A stretch of DNA of 64,000 bases from Streptomyces sp. PTY087I2 (GCF_001687325.1 NZ_LZRD01000010.1:186001-250000); one strand, 5' to 3'; shown: positions 1 to 8,887, counted from the first letter of the stretch. Numbers and translations: made by a program. Notes: generated from the letters alone by a model not told the origin.

Positions 1-309
1 TTCGACTGCCATCCGCGCTCTCGCCTTGGGAGTGAGAGCGCGTTCCCTGTCGACCCCTGCCGCCTTGCGGCCTCTGCTCTGCTGTGTCACCCGCTTCACG
101 CTCACGAGCGTGTTGCTGCGGCTTCTAAGCATGAGCTTTTGCAGATTGCGGACCTTCTTGAGGTCTCCTTCCTGTGTCGCTTTGAAGATCCTCTGTCTCA
201 GACGCCGTACGTTCGCCTCGGCTTCGGCCCAGTTAATTCTGTGCCAGTCGAGATGCCCGCCCTGGGGTCCGTTCGCTATGGAAGTCCGAACAGGATTGGG
301 TAACTCCAC
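1..309 (-). CDS. ltrA: Group II intron reverse transcriptase/maturase, N-terminal part
   Basis: The reading frame starts at GTG 309 behind the strong ribosome site GGAGGAAC and stays open for 103 codons to the left edge. The N-terminus carries the family signature: a tryptophan-rich WHRINWAEAE stretch, then VRRLRQRIFKA, then a GDLKKVRNLQKLMLRS-type helix, then RKAAGVDRE. These precede the palm motifs of LtrA-type reverse transcriptases. The protein would assist splicing of its host intron and copy the intron RNA into new DNA sites by retrohoming. The RT palm (YADD), maturase domain X and any endonuclease domain lie outside the window, so activity cannot be judged. Confidence 0.85.
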   Translation of the reverse strand, partial: MELPNPVRTSIANGPQGGHLDWHRINWAEAEANVRRLRQRIFKATQEGDLKKVRNLQKLMLRSRSNTLVSVKRVTQQSRGRKAAGVDRERALTPKARARMAVE

Positions 310-975
310 CTGCAAGTTCCTCCTTCGCGTCTAACTTGTCCGCCAGGTTCCGGCTGCTTTACTCGGGATACCGCAAAGGCTCACCTGGCCCACGTGGGCA
401 CCCTTTCGGGTCGGGCCTCTGGGGCCCGTATCCGGCGGGTTGTGACCGAAGGCGTGAAGGTTGCCTCCATCTTTCCCCTGATCTTTCGATCTACCGGCAT
501 TCGCTTCTTGGACCATCCTGTTCCCGCTGGAGAGTTGGGCCTTCCTTACGGTTGGCTTACCGGGATGTCGCCCGGACTCCATCGGGGTTTCCATGTTCCA
601 CACACGTAAGTTGCGACTGGGGTGGGTGCCCCCTCTATCCCGGAACCGGCGGTGTCCTCCTTCCGGTCTCAAATCTCCGGAAGTCGCCTGACGCTTCTCA
701 GCGTCGGGTTCTGTAGCTGCTGATTGCGAACCACCAGGCAGCTTCAACCTTACGAGACATCAACGGGGGTTCACGCAGTTCACCCGTCCAGCCTTTCCCT
801 CGCCTGTTGTTTCCCGGTGGTCGGGAACTCTTGGGCTTGAACGCTCAGCTTCACACCCCGCTGTTACCGGCGACGCATGTGAGCGTGGGAACGGATAGGG
901 ACACTAATCCGGGGTCAGCACATTTCTCCTTCCTTCGTGGCTTTCCCACTTAACGTGTGCGACTTCGTGTCGCAC
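1..975 (-). mobile_element. Group II intron, 5' part (cut by left edge)
   Basis: On the minus strand the intron begins at 975 with GTGCG, the group II 5' consensus (GUGYG), directly after the transposase codon AAG. About 665 bases of structured RNA (domains I-IV) lead to the start of the intron-encoded protein at 309. Two exon-binding sites can be paired by eye. EBS1 TTTGAGAC (673-666) matches IBS1 GTCTCAAG (983-976), with one G-U pair. EBS2 GGTTGA (749-744) matches IBS2 TCAACC (989-984). EBS2 lies 5' of EBS1 and the two IBS elements are adjacent, as expected in group II introns. Domains V/VI and the 3' splice site lie beyond the left edge. Confidence 0.85.
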
Positions 976-1761
976 CTTGAGACGGTTGATACCGCACTCG
1001 ACCGGATGGCGCTCGCGGTAGTCGGCCGCGTCGAAACGCGGAGGCCGACCGCCGCGGGAGCCGCGCTTCCGCCGGGTGCGTGCCTGGTCAGCCTTGTCGG
1101 GGATGGTGCATCGGATTCCTCGGCGCCGCAGGTAGGCGCGGTTCTTGCGGGAGGCGTACGCCTTATCGGCGCGCACGCGATCGGGCCGGACACGTGGCCG
1201 GCCCGGACCGATGCGGGGCACGCGGACCTTCTCCAACACCGACTCGAACTGCGGCGAGTCCCCGCGCTGCCCAGCCGTGACCACGATCGACATGGGCTTC
1301 TGCCCCTGCTCGACGGACAGGTGCAGCTTCGTGCTGAACCCGCCGCGCGAGCGCCCCAGCCCATGGTCACCGGGCTCTGTGAACACACCACCAGGCGGCT
1401 CTTTCTGTAGGCCACCCTGCTTGCGGGCCCCGGCCGCATGCTCGTGGGCGCGGCAGACCGTGGAGTCGACGCTCAGGTCCCATGTGATCGCGCCTTTCAC
1501 GTCGGCCAGGGACTGGAGGCGGGTGAGGATCCGGTGCCAGGTGCCGTTGCGCTGCCAGCGGCGGAACAGGTCGTAGACCCGGCCCCACGACCCGTACTCG
1601 GAGGGCACGTTCCGCCACGGAACTCCGGTCCGGACCCGAAACCGTATGCCGTCGATCAGCTGCCGCCGAGGCCAGACGAGCGGCCTCCCCGACCTGGCCC
1701 CCTTCGGCAACAGCGGCTCCAGCACCGCCCACTGCTCGTCCGTGAGATCTCCCCGACCCAT
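976..1761 (-). CDS. IS5-family transposase, 5' exon interrupted by the group II intron
   Basis: This exon encodes 262 residues of a DDE transposase from ATG 1761. The N-terminus has the DUF4096-like region (LTDEQWAVLEPLLP, then WRNVPSEYGSW). The DDE core follows: first Asp in WDLSVDSTVCRAH, second Asp in VRADKAYASR, and Glu in HPVECGINRLK. Homologues normally continue after RLK with an Arg/His-rich stretch and about 25 more residues. Here the frame enters intron sequence after the AAG codon and stops at 904-906. The intron sits between whole codons in the sense direction, so splicing could restore the full protein. The 3' exon and left IS end lie outside the window. Confidence 0.8.
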
Positions 1762-1803
1762 GAACCTTGATCATTCACAACTCGGATCCACTTTCGATAC
1801 ACG

Positions 1804-1954
1804 GCCTAAAGGGTGTTGCACAACGACGATCCCGCCCAGATTCGGCCACCACGGACATGATCAACTGCCCGTTTGTGCACCGTTTTCCACCGGCCTGGGC
1901 CGCGCCCGCAGGCTGGACCTGGAGATCGCCCGGGCCTTGTGCAACAACCTTTAG
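1804..1954. repeat. Inverted-repeat pair about 150 bp apart (IS end or MITE-like remnant)
   Basis: CTAAAGGGTGTTGCACAAC (1805-1823) is repeated in inverted orientation as TTGTGCAACAACCTTTAG (1936-1953), with two or three mismatches. A TGTTGCACAA-type core resembles the ends of some IS5-family elements. The pair lies just upstream of the transposase start at 1761. Either the right arm (ending near 1949) is the terminal repeat of that IS and the left arm is subterminal, or the two arms bound a roughly 140-bp decayed element. No clear target duplication is visible. No gene is seen in 1762-1959. Confidence 0.45.
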
Positions 1955-1959
1955 AAGCG

Positions 1960-2649
1960 TCAGCGGGAACGCCCGGGGGGCGCCGGGTTCGGCGCCCGCG
2001 GTACGGGAGGATCGGTGCGTGGGGCTTCACGTGTGCCGGAAGAGGACCGGGCGAGGGCTACGCGTGCTCGTTCGGTCTGTGCAGCCTGTTCGGTGTCCGC
2101 TCGGTGGGCCAGGTGCTCGGCGGCCCGGATGAGCGCCGGTCCTTGAATGCCCAGCTCGTGGGCGTAGTGCCAGCCCTCGGAGTTGCGGTGCTCCTGTGCG
2201 CGCTCCTCGTAGATCTCCCGTGTGCCGGGGAGCGGGCCGTCAATGAGCGCTACGACCTCGTCCCACTCACGCCGGAGCTGACGTGCGTGTTCCAGAGTGG
2301 TGTCGATGCCCCGCAACCAACGGAGATCATCGCTGATCGCCCCCTCGACGTAGTCGTCCCCGCTGGCGGCCTCCCGTACCCCGGCCAGGACCTCGGGGCC
2401 GAGGTCGAGGAAGACCTCGGCGTGTTTCCAGGCTTCGGCGTCGCGCTTCACCTTGCCGTCCGCGTAGCCCTTCTCGTCGATGGGCCAGCCGTCCTGGTCG
2501 CAGAAGGAGTCCGAGACCGCGTCCCAGTCGTCGGATGCCTGGTGGATACCGGCGGCGGCCGAAGCCAGTGTCGGTAGGTGCCGCCGCCACTGCAGGTCAG
2601 CGGTTGGCCTCGTCGCTTCATTCTCGGCCGAGTCGGGAGAATTGGTCAT
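1960..2649 (-). CDS. Hypothetical protein at the 3' end of the conjugation operon
   Basis: A 229-residue soluble protein with no signal peptide or membrane segment. The middle (about 40-190) is predicted mostly helical and rich in acidic residues and Trp/His. The last 40 residues are a low-complexity Pro/Arg tail. It is the last gene of the minus-strand conjugation operon, 26 bases after its upstream neighbour. Its stop codon lies within 15 bases of the IS-like inverted repeat, so the tail may have been changed by an insertion. I do not recognise the family. Its position suggests an accessory role in the mobile element. Confidence 0.6.
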   Translation of the reverse strand: MTNSPDSAENEATRPTADLQWRRHLPTLASAAAGIHQASDDWDAVSDSFCDQDGWPIDEKGYADGKVKRDAEAWKHAEVFLDLGPEVLAGVREAASGDDYVEGAISDDLRWLRGIDTTLEHARQLRREWDEVVALIDGPLPGTREIYEERAQEHRNSEGWHYAHELGIQGPALIRAAEHLAHRADTEQAAQTERARVALARSSSGTREAPRTDPPVPRAPNPAPPGRSR

Positions 2650-2675
2650 GCTGGTTCCTTGTTTGTGGCCGGTCC

Positions 2676-3119
2676 TTACCGTGAGCGCGGCTGTGCGCCG
2701 ACGGGGCCGGGCGGTGGCGGGGCGGACGCCGCGGTCGGTGGACCGGCCGCGACGTGCCGTGCCGAAACGGACGGCGAGGTACCTGCTGCCGCTGCCGCCG
2801 GATGCGAGCGGATCTCGTGGCTCAAGCCGTCCTGCACGAGGTGCAGCTCCTCGCCGAGGCCGGCCAGACGTTCGGCGAGGATGTCCAGCTCGGCGGCGCT
2901 GTCGCGGACACCGTGCTCACGGCACCAGTCGGAGGCGGTTTCGAGCATCTGGTGCAGCCGGGCCACGGCGCCGAAGTCACCGGTGAGGACCGTGGAGAAC
3001 AGCTCCTCGAACTCCGCGGGCCGGGCGCCAGCGAGGAGGTCGTTCCCGTCGAGGGCCGGAGTCCGGGCACTTCCGGGATGCTGATGGTCTCGCAGTACGG
3101 TTGAAGGCAAGGGCAACAT
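2676..3119 (-). CDS. Small helical hypothetical protein of the conjugation operon
   Basis: A 147-residue protein. Residues 30-105 form an amphipathic helical region (EFEELFSTVLTGDFGAVARL, then ELDILAERLAGLGEELHLVQDG), followed by an Ala/Pro-rich tail. It has no membrane segment. It lies 23 bases downstream of the VirB4-like ATPase gene on the same strand and so is probably co-transcribed with it. I do not recognise a family. Similar short helical proteins are common at the ends of actinobacterial conjugation operons. The exact start is uncertain because no strong ribosome site is evident. Confidence 0.55.
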   Translation of the reverse strand: MLPLPSTVLRDHQHPGSARTPALDGNDLLAGARPAEFEELFSTVLTGDFGAVARLHQMLETASDWCREHGVRDSAAELDILAERLAGLGEELHLVQDGLSHEIRSHPAAAAAGTSPSVSARHVAAGPPTAASAPPPPGPVGAQPRSR

Positions 3120-3142
3120 CCTTAAGGGAATGGTTAGTTGAG

Positions 3143-4648
3143 CTAAGCCGCCATGCGGGCGTCGGTATCGAACAGCTCGCGCTCGGCTGGGTGCAGGATG
3201 TGCTGGGTGATGAAGGACCTACCGGCGACCTTCCACAGGCCCCGGCCTTTGGAGAGGGCGGACACCGCCTGGGTTTCGACGCCGGTGAGGCCGAGCAGGG
3301 AGGCGGCGGCGGTGAGCTGGTCGGGTTCCTGGCGGTAGATGATGCGGGTGGAGCAGTCGGCCAGGAGACCCTCGGCCAGCACCCGGCCCCGTGAACCGGC
3401 ATCCCCCGCGCTGAGCAGATCGCTGAGGCGGTGGATGACCATCAAGTTCGCGATGCCCAAGCCCCGGGAAAGCTTCCACTGCGACTGCATCCGCTCCAAC
3501 AGGCCGACGTGCCTGAGCAGTCGCCACGCCTCGTCGTAGATCACCCAGCGCCTGCCGCCGTCGGGGTCGGCGAGGGCGGACTCCATCCATGCGCTCGCGC
3601 AAGTCATTGCGAGGACCAGCGCGGTGTCGTCGCCGGAGCCGCCGAGGCGGGAGAGGTCGATGGACAGCATGGGGGCGGTCGGGTCGAACGTCACTGTCGA
3701 GGGGGCGTCGAACATGCCGCTGAGGTCGCCGTGCACCAGGCGGCGCAGTGCGTGCGCGAGGTCCTGGGCGGCCGACCCGAGGTGTCCGGCCTGGTGGCCG
3801 AGGGCTCGGTCGAGGCGTTCGGGGGTGCCGAGGGCGTGCGCGATCTCGCCGAGCAGCGGCACCGCGCCCCGGGCGTCGGCCTTGGCGACGACCAGGTCGA
3901 GGGCGAGGTCGAGCGCGGTGTGCTCCATCGGGCGTAGGTCGCGCTTGAGCACCGTACGCGCCAGGCCGGCCAGGAGGAGCAGGCGGCGCTTTCGGACCTC
4001 GGTCGCCCAGTCGTCCTCGCTGACGGAGGTGGGCCGGGCCGGGGCGTCCAGCGGGTTCAGCCGGCCCGGGAGCCCGGGGCCGAGCGCGATGCTGTAGCCG
4101 CCGAGGGCCTGTGCGACACCGGACCACTCGCCCTTCGGATCACAGGGGACATAGATCCGGTAGCCGTGGGCGATCGACCGGGTGGCGATGGACTTGGCGA
4201 GCGCCGACTTGCCCATGCCGATGATCCCGGCGAGGACGGCGTTCGGGTTCGTGAAGCCTTCGATCCGCCCGCTGTTGTAGAGAGAGAAGGGGTCGAAACA
4301 GAAGGCGGCCTCGGCGTGGACATCGCGCCCGATGAAGACTCCCTCCGCGCCGAGACCGCCCTCGGCCACGAAGGGGTAGGCCCCGCTGGCCGTGGCGGTG
4401 GTCATCCGGTGGGCGGGCAGGCTGAGCGCGCCGCCCCGGGCCGACGCCGGACCGGGGCGCCCCGCCGGAGGGTAGGCCGGCCGCAGCTCCGGGTCGAAGC
4501 TTTCCTCGGCGCGGTGCTTGGCCGGTGTTCCGGCGAGGCGTGCCTGCCGCCGGGCCTCGGCGAAGCCAGCTCGGGCCGCCCTCTGTTCGGCACGTGACGC
4601 CTTGTGCGGCACGAAGAGCGGGCTGGCGCTGGCACGGGTACGGGGCAT
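3143..4648 (-). CDS. VirB4/TraC-like conjugation ATPase
   Basis: A 501-residue cytoplasmic ATPase likely to power DNA transfer or pilus-like assembly in the conjugation apparatus. Walker A is GIIGMGKS (131-138). Walker B is RRWVIYDEAW (about 356-365, acidic pair D362/E363). A conserved RGLGIANLMVIHRLSD stretch follows, as in VirB4 C-terminal domains, and then a RIIYRQEPDQ-type segment. It is shorter than classical VirB4 (about 800 residues). In Streptomyces elements of this type the missing N-terminal function appears to be supplied by the SCO6880-family protein encoded three genes upstream (5164-6636). The first 90 residues are basic and low in complexity. Start ATG 4648 follows an AGGAGA-type site. 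Confidence 0.85.
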   Translation of the reverse strand: MPRTRASASPLFVPHKASRAEQRAARAGFAEARRQARLAGTPAKHRAEESFDPELRPAYPPAGRPGPASARGGALSLPAHRMTTATASGAYPFVAEGGLGAEGVFIGRDVHAEAAFCFDPFSLYNSGRIEGFTNPNAVLAGIIGMGKSALAKSIATRSIAHGYRIYVPCDPKGEWSGVAQALGGYSIALGPGLPGRLNPLDAPARPTSVSEDDWATEVRKRRLLLLAGLARTVLKRDLRPMEHTALDLALDLVVAKADARGAVPLLGEIAHALGTPERLDRALGHQAGHLGSAAQDLAHALRRLVHGDLSGMFDAPSTVTFDPTAPMLSIDLSRLGGSGDDTALVLAMTCASAWMESALADPDGGRRWVIYDEAWRLLRHVGLLERMQSQWKLSRGLGIANLMVIHRLSDLLSAGDAGSRGRVLAEGLLADCSTRIIYRQEPDQLTAAASLLGLTGVETQAVSALSKGRGLWKVAGRSFITQHILHPAERELFDTDARMAA

Positions 4649-4676
4649 GAACGTTCTCTCCTGAGATCTGGGTGGG

Positions 4677-5129
4677 TCAGCGCCGGACGAGCCCGGTGAA
4701 CGGGGCGTGCAGGTCGGCCGATGTGGTACGGCGACGTACCAGGTGGGCGGTGCGTTGGTGGCGCTGGCAGATGGTCAACTCTGGTGCGCCTTCGGGGAGA
4801 TGGGGTCGGCACGCATCGGTTTCCGGTACCTCGCCGGAGTCTGTGCGGGGGGCCGCGTGGTAGGCGGCGTGGACGTGGTCGGCGGCCTGCCAGAGCCGGG
4901 TGCGGGCGGCCTGGAGCTGGTCGCCCTCGGCCGGTACGAGCTGTCCGACACGCATGGCGTGCGCGTCGAGCAGCCCGTGCACCGAGACGAGATGCGCGTG
5001 CAGGGCGTCCAGCTCGGCCCGGCTGGTGACGAGCGGACCGCCGGGGAGGTTGAGCGCGCGGTGGAAGTCGAGCGCGGCGGTGGCGAAGGGCACGAAGTCC
5101 TGCCCGGTGGTGCTGGGGGTGCGGGACAT
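4677..5129 (-). CDS. DUF6238-like hypothetical protein
   Basis: A 150-residue soluble protein. An N-terminal helical half begins FVPFATAALDFHRALN and continues through paired helices (ELDALHAHLVSVHGLLDAHAM, shown in part). The C-terminal half is polar and Cys/His-containing (ICQRHQRTAHLVRRR). It sits between the SCO6880-family gene and the VirB4-like ATPase, in the same order as in other Streptomyces plasmids and integrative elements. I recall this family being annotated as DUF6238. No biochemical role is known to me. Its fixed place in the operon points to a structural or regulatory part in DNA transfer. Confidence 0.65.
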   Translation of the reverse strand: MSRTPSTTGQDFVPFATAALDFHRALNLPGGPLVTSRAELDALHAHLVSVHGLLDAHAMRVGQLVPAEGDQLQAARTRLWQAADHVHAAYHAAPRTDSGEVPETDACRPHLPEGAPELTICQRHQRTAHLVRRRTTSADLHAPFTGLVRR

Positions 5130-5163
5130 CAGGGTGCTCTCTTGAAGAGGAGGGGAGGCCGCG

Positions 5164-6636
5164 TCAGGCGGCGAGTGCGAGCGGCATCGCGGCGGCGGTG
5201 AACGCCTCGGCCTGCTGCCAGGTCAGCGGCCGGATGTCGAGCTGGGCGCCGACGGCCGCCGTCTCCACGATTGCGCAGGCGGTACGGAGTTCGTCCATGG
5301 AGTCGGCCGAGACGGTCAGCAGGCCGGTCAGGGTGACATCGGCGTGCCCGGCGATGAGCTGACGCTCACGCACCTTGATGTCCTGGTACTCGATGGAATG
5401 CGCCTCGGAGTCGACCTGCCCGCGCCGGGCCCGCTCGGCGGCATCGGCGATCACGCCGGCCTTCTTGCGCTGGACGTCGCGCAGGGCGGCGTCCAGCCCC
5501 TTCGGCTCGTACGAGAGCGACAGCGTGCGCCGGACGCCGCCGGTGAACAGGAGCTGGTGCAGGAAACCGGCGCTGGTCTCGGTGCGCGGCCAGTTCTCCA
5601 CCCAGTACGTGGCGTGGACGGCCGAGTCGGTCGCGATGTGGTCTGCCTTCTCGACGACCACGACGGGGCCAGCGGCGGCGGGCTCCGCCTCGGGACGGCC
5701 GGCGGTGGACCACCGGTCCAGCGCCGTGAGGGCCTTCGGGTCGTACGCGGAGCGCACCGTGGCCGCGATCTCGCGGGACGTGAGCCAGCCGGTCGGGGTG
5801 AGCCCGGCGGTGCGCGCGGCCTGGTCGAAGGTGGAGGTGAGCTGTGCCAGGACGCTGAACGCGCCGCTCAACCCGCCGCCGGCCTGGTTGATCAGCCGTC
5901 GTGCGGCTTTGGTGTCCAGGGACACCGCGACGTACGCCTCGTGCGGGGCGGCTGCCGGGCCCGCGCTCTGGATCAGCTCGTTGTAGATCGCGCCGGCCAT
6001 CGGGGCGTCGGGGCGGCCGTGTTCTTCCCAGTAGCGGCGCAGCGCGTCTCCGGAGTCCGGGACGGTGCGCTCGATCACCTGGATGCGGGCGACCTGCCCG
6101 GTGCGGGCGAGCGCGGCCAGCGCACGTCCCCAGCCGTTGACGTTGGCCTGCTGCGTGCCCGGGTCGAGCAGGGCGTAGGCGTGGGAGGAGACCTTGACCA
6201 CCGCGGTCAGGGTGCCGTTGTGCGGGTCGTGGACCGCGCCGTACCGGCCGTCGGGCGCGGTGACCACGCGCAGGCTGGCGGCGGTGCCGGGCAGGTGAAG
6301 GAGCCCTTCGCGGGCCGGCCGGCGGGAGGGCCGGGTGAGCCAGAGGAGCTGGCCGCGCATCCGGCGCAGGACGTACCGGGTGACGATCGGCGCCCAGTCC
6401 GCCAGGGCACGGCCCCGGTGGCGGACGAAGACGAGCAGGGCGATGGCGGTCCACAGCGGGATGAGCTGGAGGGCGCCGACCACGCCGCGGGCGAGGACCA
6501 CGGCGAGAAGGAGAAGGCCGGTGAGCCCGGCGACGATGAGTTGCGGGGCGGTCAGGCCGAGCAACACGCCCCGCCTGCTGCGATGGGGAAACTTGACGGT
6601 GGCCGTGGGTATTTCGGCCTGGTGCTTGCCGGACAT
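5164..6636 (-). CDS. SCO6880-family conjugation protein (PrgI-like N-terminus)
   Basis: A 490-residue inner-membrane protein. After a basic segment (VKFPHRSRRGVLLGL) come two closely spaced membrane helices (about 26-70), as in PrgI/VirB3-type proteins. A large cytoplasmic region follows that resembles the N-terminal half of VirB4-type ATPases but has no Walker A motif. The family is a hallmark of actinobacterial conjugation clusters, where it is paired with a separate short VirB4-like ATPase, here encoded at 3143-4648. It would anchor the ATPase at the membrane. It lies between the VirB6-like protein gene and the DUF6238-like gene in a single operon. Confidence 0.85.
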   Translation of the reverse strand: MSGKHQAEIPTATVKFPHRSRRGVLLGLTAPQLIVAGLTGLLLLAVVLARGVVGALQLIPLWTAIALLVFVRHRGRALADWAPIVTRYVLRRMRGQLLWLTRPSRRPAREGLLHLPGTAASLRVVTAPDGRYGAVHDPHNGTLTAVVKVSSHAYALLDPGTQQANVNGWGRALAALARTGQVARIQVIERTVPDSGDALRRYWEEHGRPDAPMAGAIYNELIQSAGPAAAPHEAYVAVSLDTKAARRLINQAGGGLSGAFSVLAQLTSTFDQAARTAGLTPTGWLTSREIAATVRSAYDPKALTALDRWSTAGRPEAEPAAAGPVVVVEKADHIATDSAVHATYWVENWPRTETSAGFLHQLLFTGGVRRTLSLSYEPKGLDAALRDVQRKKAGVIADAAERARRGQVDSEAHSIEYQDIKVRERQLIAGHADVTLTGLLTVSADSMDELRTACAIVETAAVGAQLDIRPLTWQQAEAFTAAAMPLALAA

Positions 6637-6775
6637 GGTGGTTCCAGAGAATGAGAGCGGGCGGAAGAGGGTGGGGCGCGCGGCGCTCTTCTGGAGATCA
6701 TGGCGGAACCTTTCTGCCGGTCGGGTGAGGTGGGGGCGGGCTGCGGCAGGACAGCCCGCCCCAGGCTGTGGTGGG

Positions 6776-8173
6776 TCAGGACCCCTCGGGCGGCTGGGTG
6801 GGGAACACCCAGTTCGTCGGCGTCGGAGAACCGGTGGCCGACGGTCCGGAGGGAGGCGGCGGTGTGGCCCCGGGGCCGACCGGCGGCATCGACGTCATGC
6901 CGCCGCGCGGCGATGGCATGCCGACGAGATGACTGGTGCCACCGGCGGCACCCTGGGCGGCTGCCTCGGTACCTTCCGCTCCGTCCCCGCCGGGACGCGT
7001 GATCAGCGGCGGGATCCCGGGGCGCTGGATCAGGGCCCGGCCCTTGTCGCCGGTCGCGTTCGGGTCCTCGCCGTACCGGAAGCGGGTCTGCTGCTTGGGC
7101 GGACCGCCGTCGATGCCCTCCTTGCTGAGGTTGCCGCCGGCGGGATTGATGCCGGAGGCGACGCCGTCGGCGCCCGCGCCGGGGACCTTGTTCGGGCCCT
7201 GCGGGGCCGGGGTTCCCGTGCCTGCCTGCATCGCCAGGGTGCCTGCGGTCTTCGCCGCCCCGGCGGCGACCGCCATGCCGGCGACGCCGGTGCGGTGCAG
7301 GTCGTCGTGGCCGCCGCCGTCGCTGGCCCAGTGGACGAACCGGTACGTCGCGTACGGGCACAGCAGCACCAGGACCATCACGACGAGGCCGGCCATCGCG
7401 TCGGACAGAGCCGACATCCCGTCGCTGGCGTCGGACTTGCCCATGGCGGAGACGCCGATCAGGAAGACGATGGTCATCAGAAGCTTGGAGACGATCAGCG
7501 TGGCGGTGGCCTCAAGCCAGCCACGCCGCCAACGTTTGGCGACCTCCCAGCCGCCGCCGGCCCCGGCAAAGACCGCGAGAGCGACCATGATCAGGATTCC
7601 GACCTTGCGAGCGACCATCACCCCCCAGTACAGGAAGGCGCCGATCGCGCACCCCAGGGCCACCAGCGCTGGGACGCCCCAGCCCAGGCCGTACATCGCC
7701 CCCAGTTGGTTGACCTCCACCACCCGGCGGATCGCGTCGTCGACGGAGGTGTTCGCCGCCTGGAACAGACCGGCGCTCAACGCGTCGACCACGGTGAGAG
7801 CGACGGTGGTGAAGGCAATGGCGCAGAAGCTGAACAGGACACCGGTCATGGTGCCGACCGCCGCCTGGGCCAGAGCGCGCTCGTCGCGCCGCCACGCGGC
7901 GAACATGAGCTGGATACAGAACGTGCCGACGGTCAGCGCGAGCCCGATGGGCAGCAGCAGCTCGTAGTTGTCCCGGAACCATCCGGCGTGAAGGTCGATG
8001 GCCGTCGTCTCGTCAATGGCCTTGGCGGCGAGATCCGCCGCGCTGGCCGCCAGTTCTCCCGAGGACTTCGCGATCCACGCTCCGATGCCGTCGGTGACGG
8101 CGCCTCCAGGGTTGGATGCGAACTCGACGACGCCGCACACCTTGTCCATCAGGGGAAGGTCGCAGACTGGCAT
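6776..8173 (-). CDS. VirB6/TrbL-like multi-spanning conjugation protein
   Basis: A 465-residue membrane protein. About six to seven hydrophobic segments lie between residues 65 and 300 (for example LLLPIGLALTVGTFCIQLMF and VGILIMVALAVFAGAG). A Gly/Pro/Ala-rich cytoplasmic tail of about 150 residues follows. This is the layout of the VirB6/TrbL channel components of conjugative type IV systems. A short loop with paired Trp/Arg (GWEVAKRWRRGWLEA) separates the membrane blocks. It is encoded between the VirB8-like and SCO6880-family genes. A small periplasmic region near the N-terminus contains a conserved-looking Cys-containing start (MPVCDLPLMDKVCGVVEF). Confidence 0.8.
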   Translation of the reverse strand: MPVCDLPLMDKVCGVVEFASNPGGAVTDGIGAWIAKSSGELAASAADLAAKAIDETTAIDLHAGWFRDNYELLLPIGLALTVGTFCIQLMFAAWRRDERALAQAAVGTMTGVLFSFCAIAFTTVALTVVDALSAGLFQAANTSVDDAIRRVVEVNQLGAMYGLGWGVPALVALGCAIGAFLYWGVMVARKVGILIMVALAVFAGAGGGWEVAKRWRRGWLEATATLIVSKLLMTIVFLIGVSAMGKSDASDGMSALSDAMAGLVVMVLVLLCPYATYRFVHWASDGGGHDDLHRTGVAGMAVAAGAAKTAGTLAMQAGTGTPAPQGPNKVPGAGADGVASGINPAGGNLSKEGIDGGPPKQQTRFRYGEDPNATGDKGRALIQRPGIPPLITRPGGDGAEGTEAAAQGAAGGTSHLVGMPSPRGGMTSMPPVGPGATPPPPSGPSATGSPTPTNWVFPTQPPEGS

Positions 8174-8200
8174 GGAGATACCTCCTTTCTAGAAGAGGGG

Positions 8201-8887
8201 TCAGGGCGCGACGGCCGGCATGACGCCGACCAGGGCACAGGACTTGTCGGGCCGGCACTGGACCGCGAGCGTGGTGGTACGGCTCTCCGCGCCGCCCGCG
8301 GGCGAGCCCTTCCACGCGATTGACTGCTTGCCGGAGACCGTGACGGCGTAGATGTACGTCTGGGTGATCGCCCCCGGATCCTCCTGGAGCGCCCGGGTGA
8401 AGGCGTCCGGGAAGTGCCCCTCGTGGACCTTGGCGGTGGCGAACTGGCCGTTGGCCGCCATCTCCTCCCACAGGACCTTCGAGGGGACGACCTTGTCGAC
8501 CGACGCCGGATCCGCGTACTTGACCTCCGTGGTCAGCCAGCCGCGCAGAGCCTTCCGCAGCGCCGGCTGCGAGTACGCGCGAGTGTCGTACGACCACAGA
8601 GCCTCTGCGGCTGCCTTACCGAACTCGATGGGATCGCCGGTCTTCGGCGGGACAGGGAGGGCACGAGAGCGGGCGCGCGGAGCGGGCGGGCCGAACGGCG
8701 AAGCCGAGGCGGCCGAAGGGGAACTCGGCTTCGGACCAGGCGTTTCGGAGGGGCTCCTGCCGTCGCGCGTGAGGTACGCAGCCAGACCGGCGAGGGCGAC
8801 GAGCACCACCAGGACGACGGTGCCGAGCAGCGCCCGGCGACGCACACGGGATGCGCCGCCGGGGTGGGGGGAGCGCTGAGCCATCAA
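8201..8887 (-). CDS. VirB8/TcpC-like bitopic conjugation protein
   Basis: A 228-residue protein with a short basic cytoplasmic tail, one membrane helix (about 19-40, LLGTVVLVVLVALAGLAAYL), a Pro/Ser linker, and an extracytoplasmic domain (about 85-228). The globular part begins EFGKAAAEALWSYDTRAYS and has the helix-then-sheet pattern of NTF2-like VirB8/TcpC domains. That fold is an inference from layout rather than strong sequence match. A Cys pair (QCRPDKSC) near the C-terminus could form a disulphide. Its ATG overlaps the stop of the upstream small membrane gene by four bases, so translation is probably coupled. Confidence 0.7.
   Translation of the reverse strand: MMAQRSPHPGGASRVRRRALLGTVVLVVLVALAGLAAYLTRDGRSPSETPGPKPSSPSAASASPFGPPAPRARSRALPVPPKTGDPIEFGKAAAEALWSYDTRAYSQPALRKALRGWLTTEVKYADPASVDKVVPSKVLWEEMAANGQFATAKVHEGHFPDAFTRALQEDPGAITQTYIYAVTVSGKQSIAWKGSPAGGAESRTTTLAVQCRPDKSCALVGVMPAVAP

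Noticed and set aside
331..747. 138-codon minus-strand open frame
   Set aside because: It lies within the structured RNA part of the group II intron and contains EBS1 and EBS2. The reading frame is incidental.
904..975. Natural C-terminus of the IS5 transposase
   Set aside because: The last 23 residues of the open frame are encoded by intron sequence starting GTGCG. Family members continue differently after the RLK residues.
6335..8323. 662-codon plus-strand open frame opposite the conjugation genes
   Set aside because: It is antisense to the SCO6880-family and VirB6-like genes, which have clear membrane segments and operon spacing. Its product is low in complexity, as expected from a GC-rich complementary frame.
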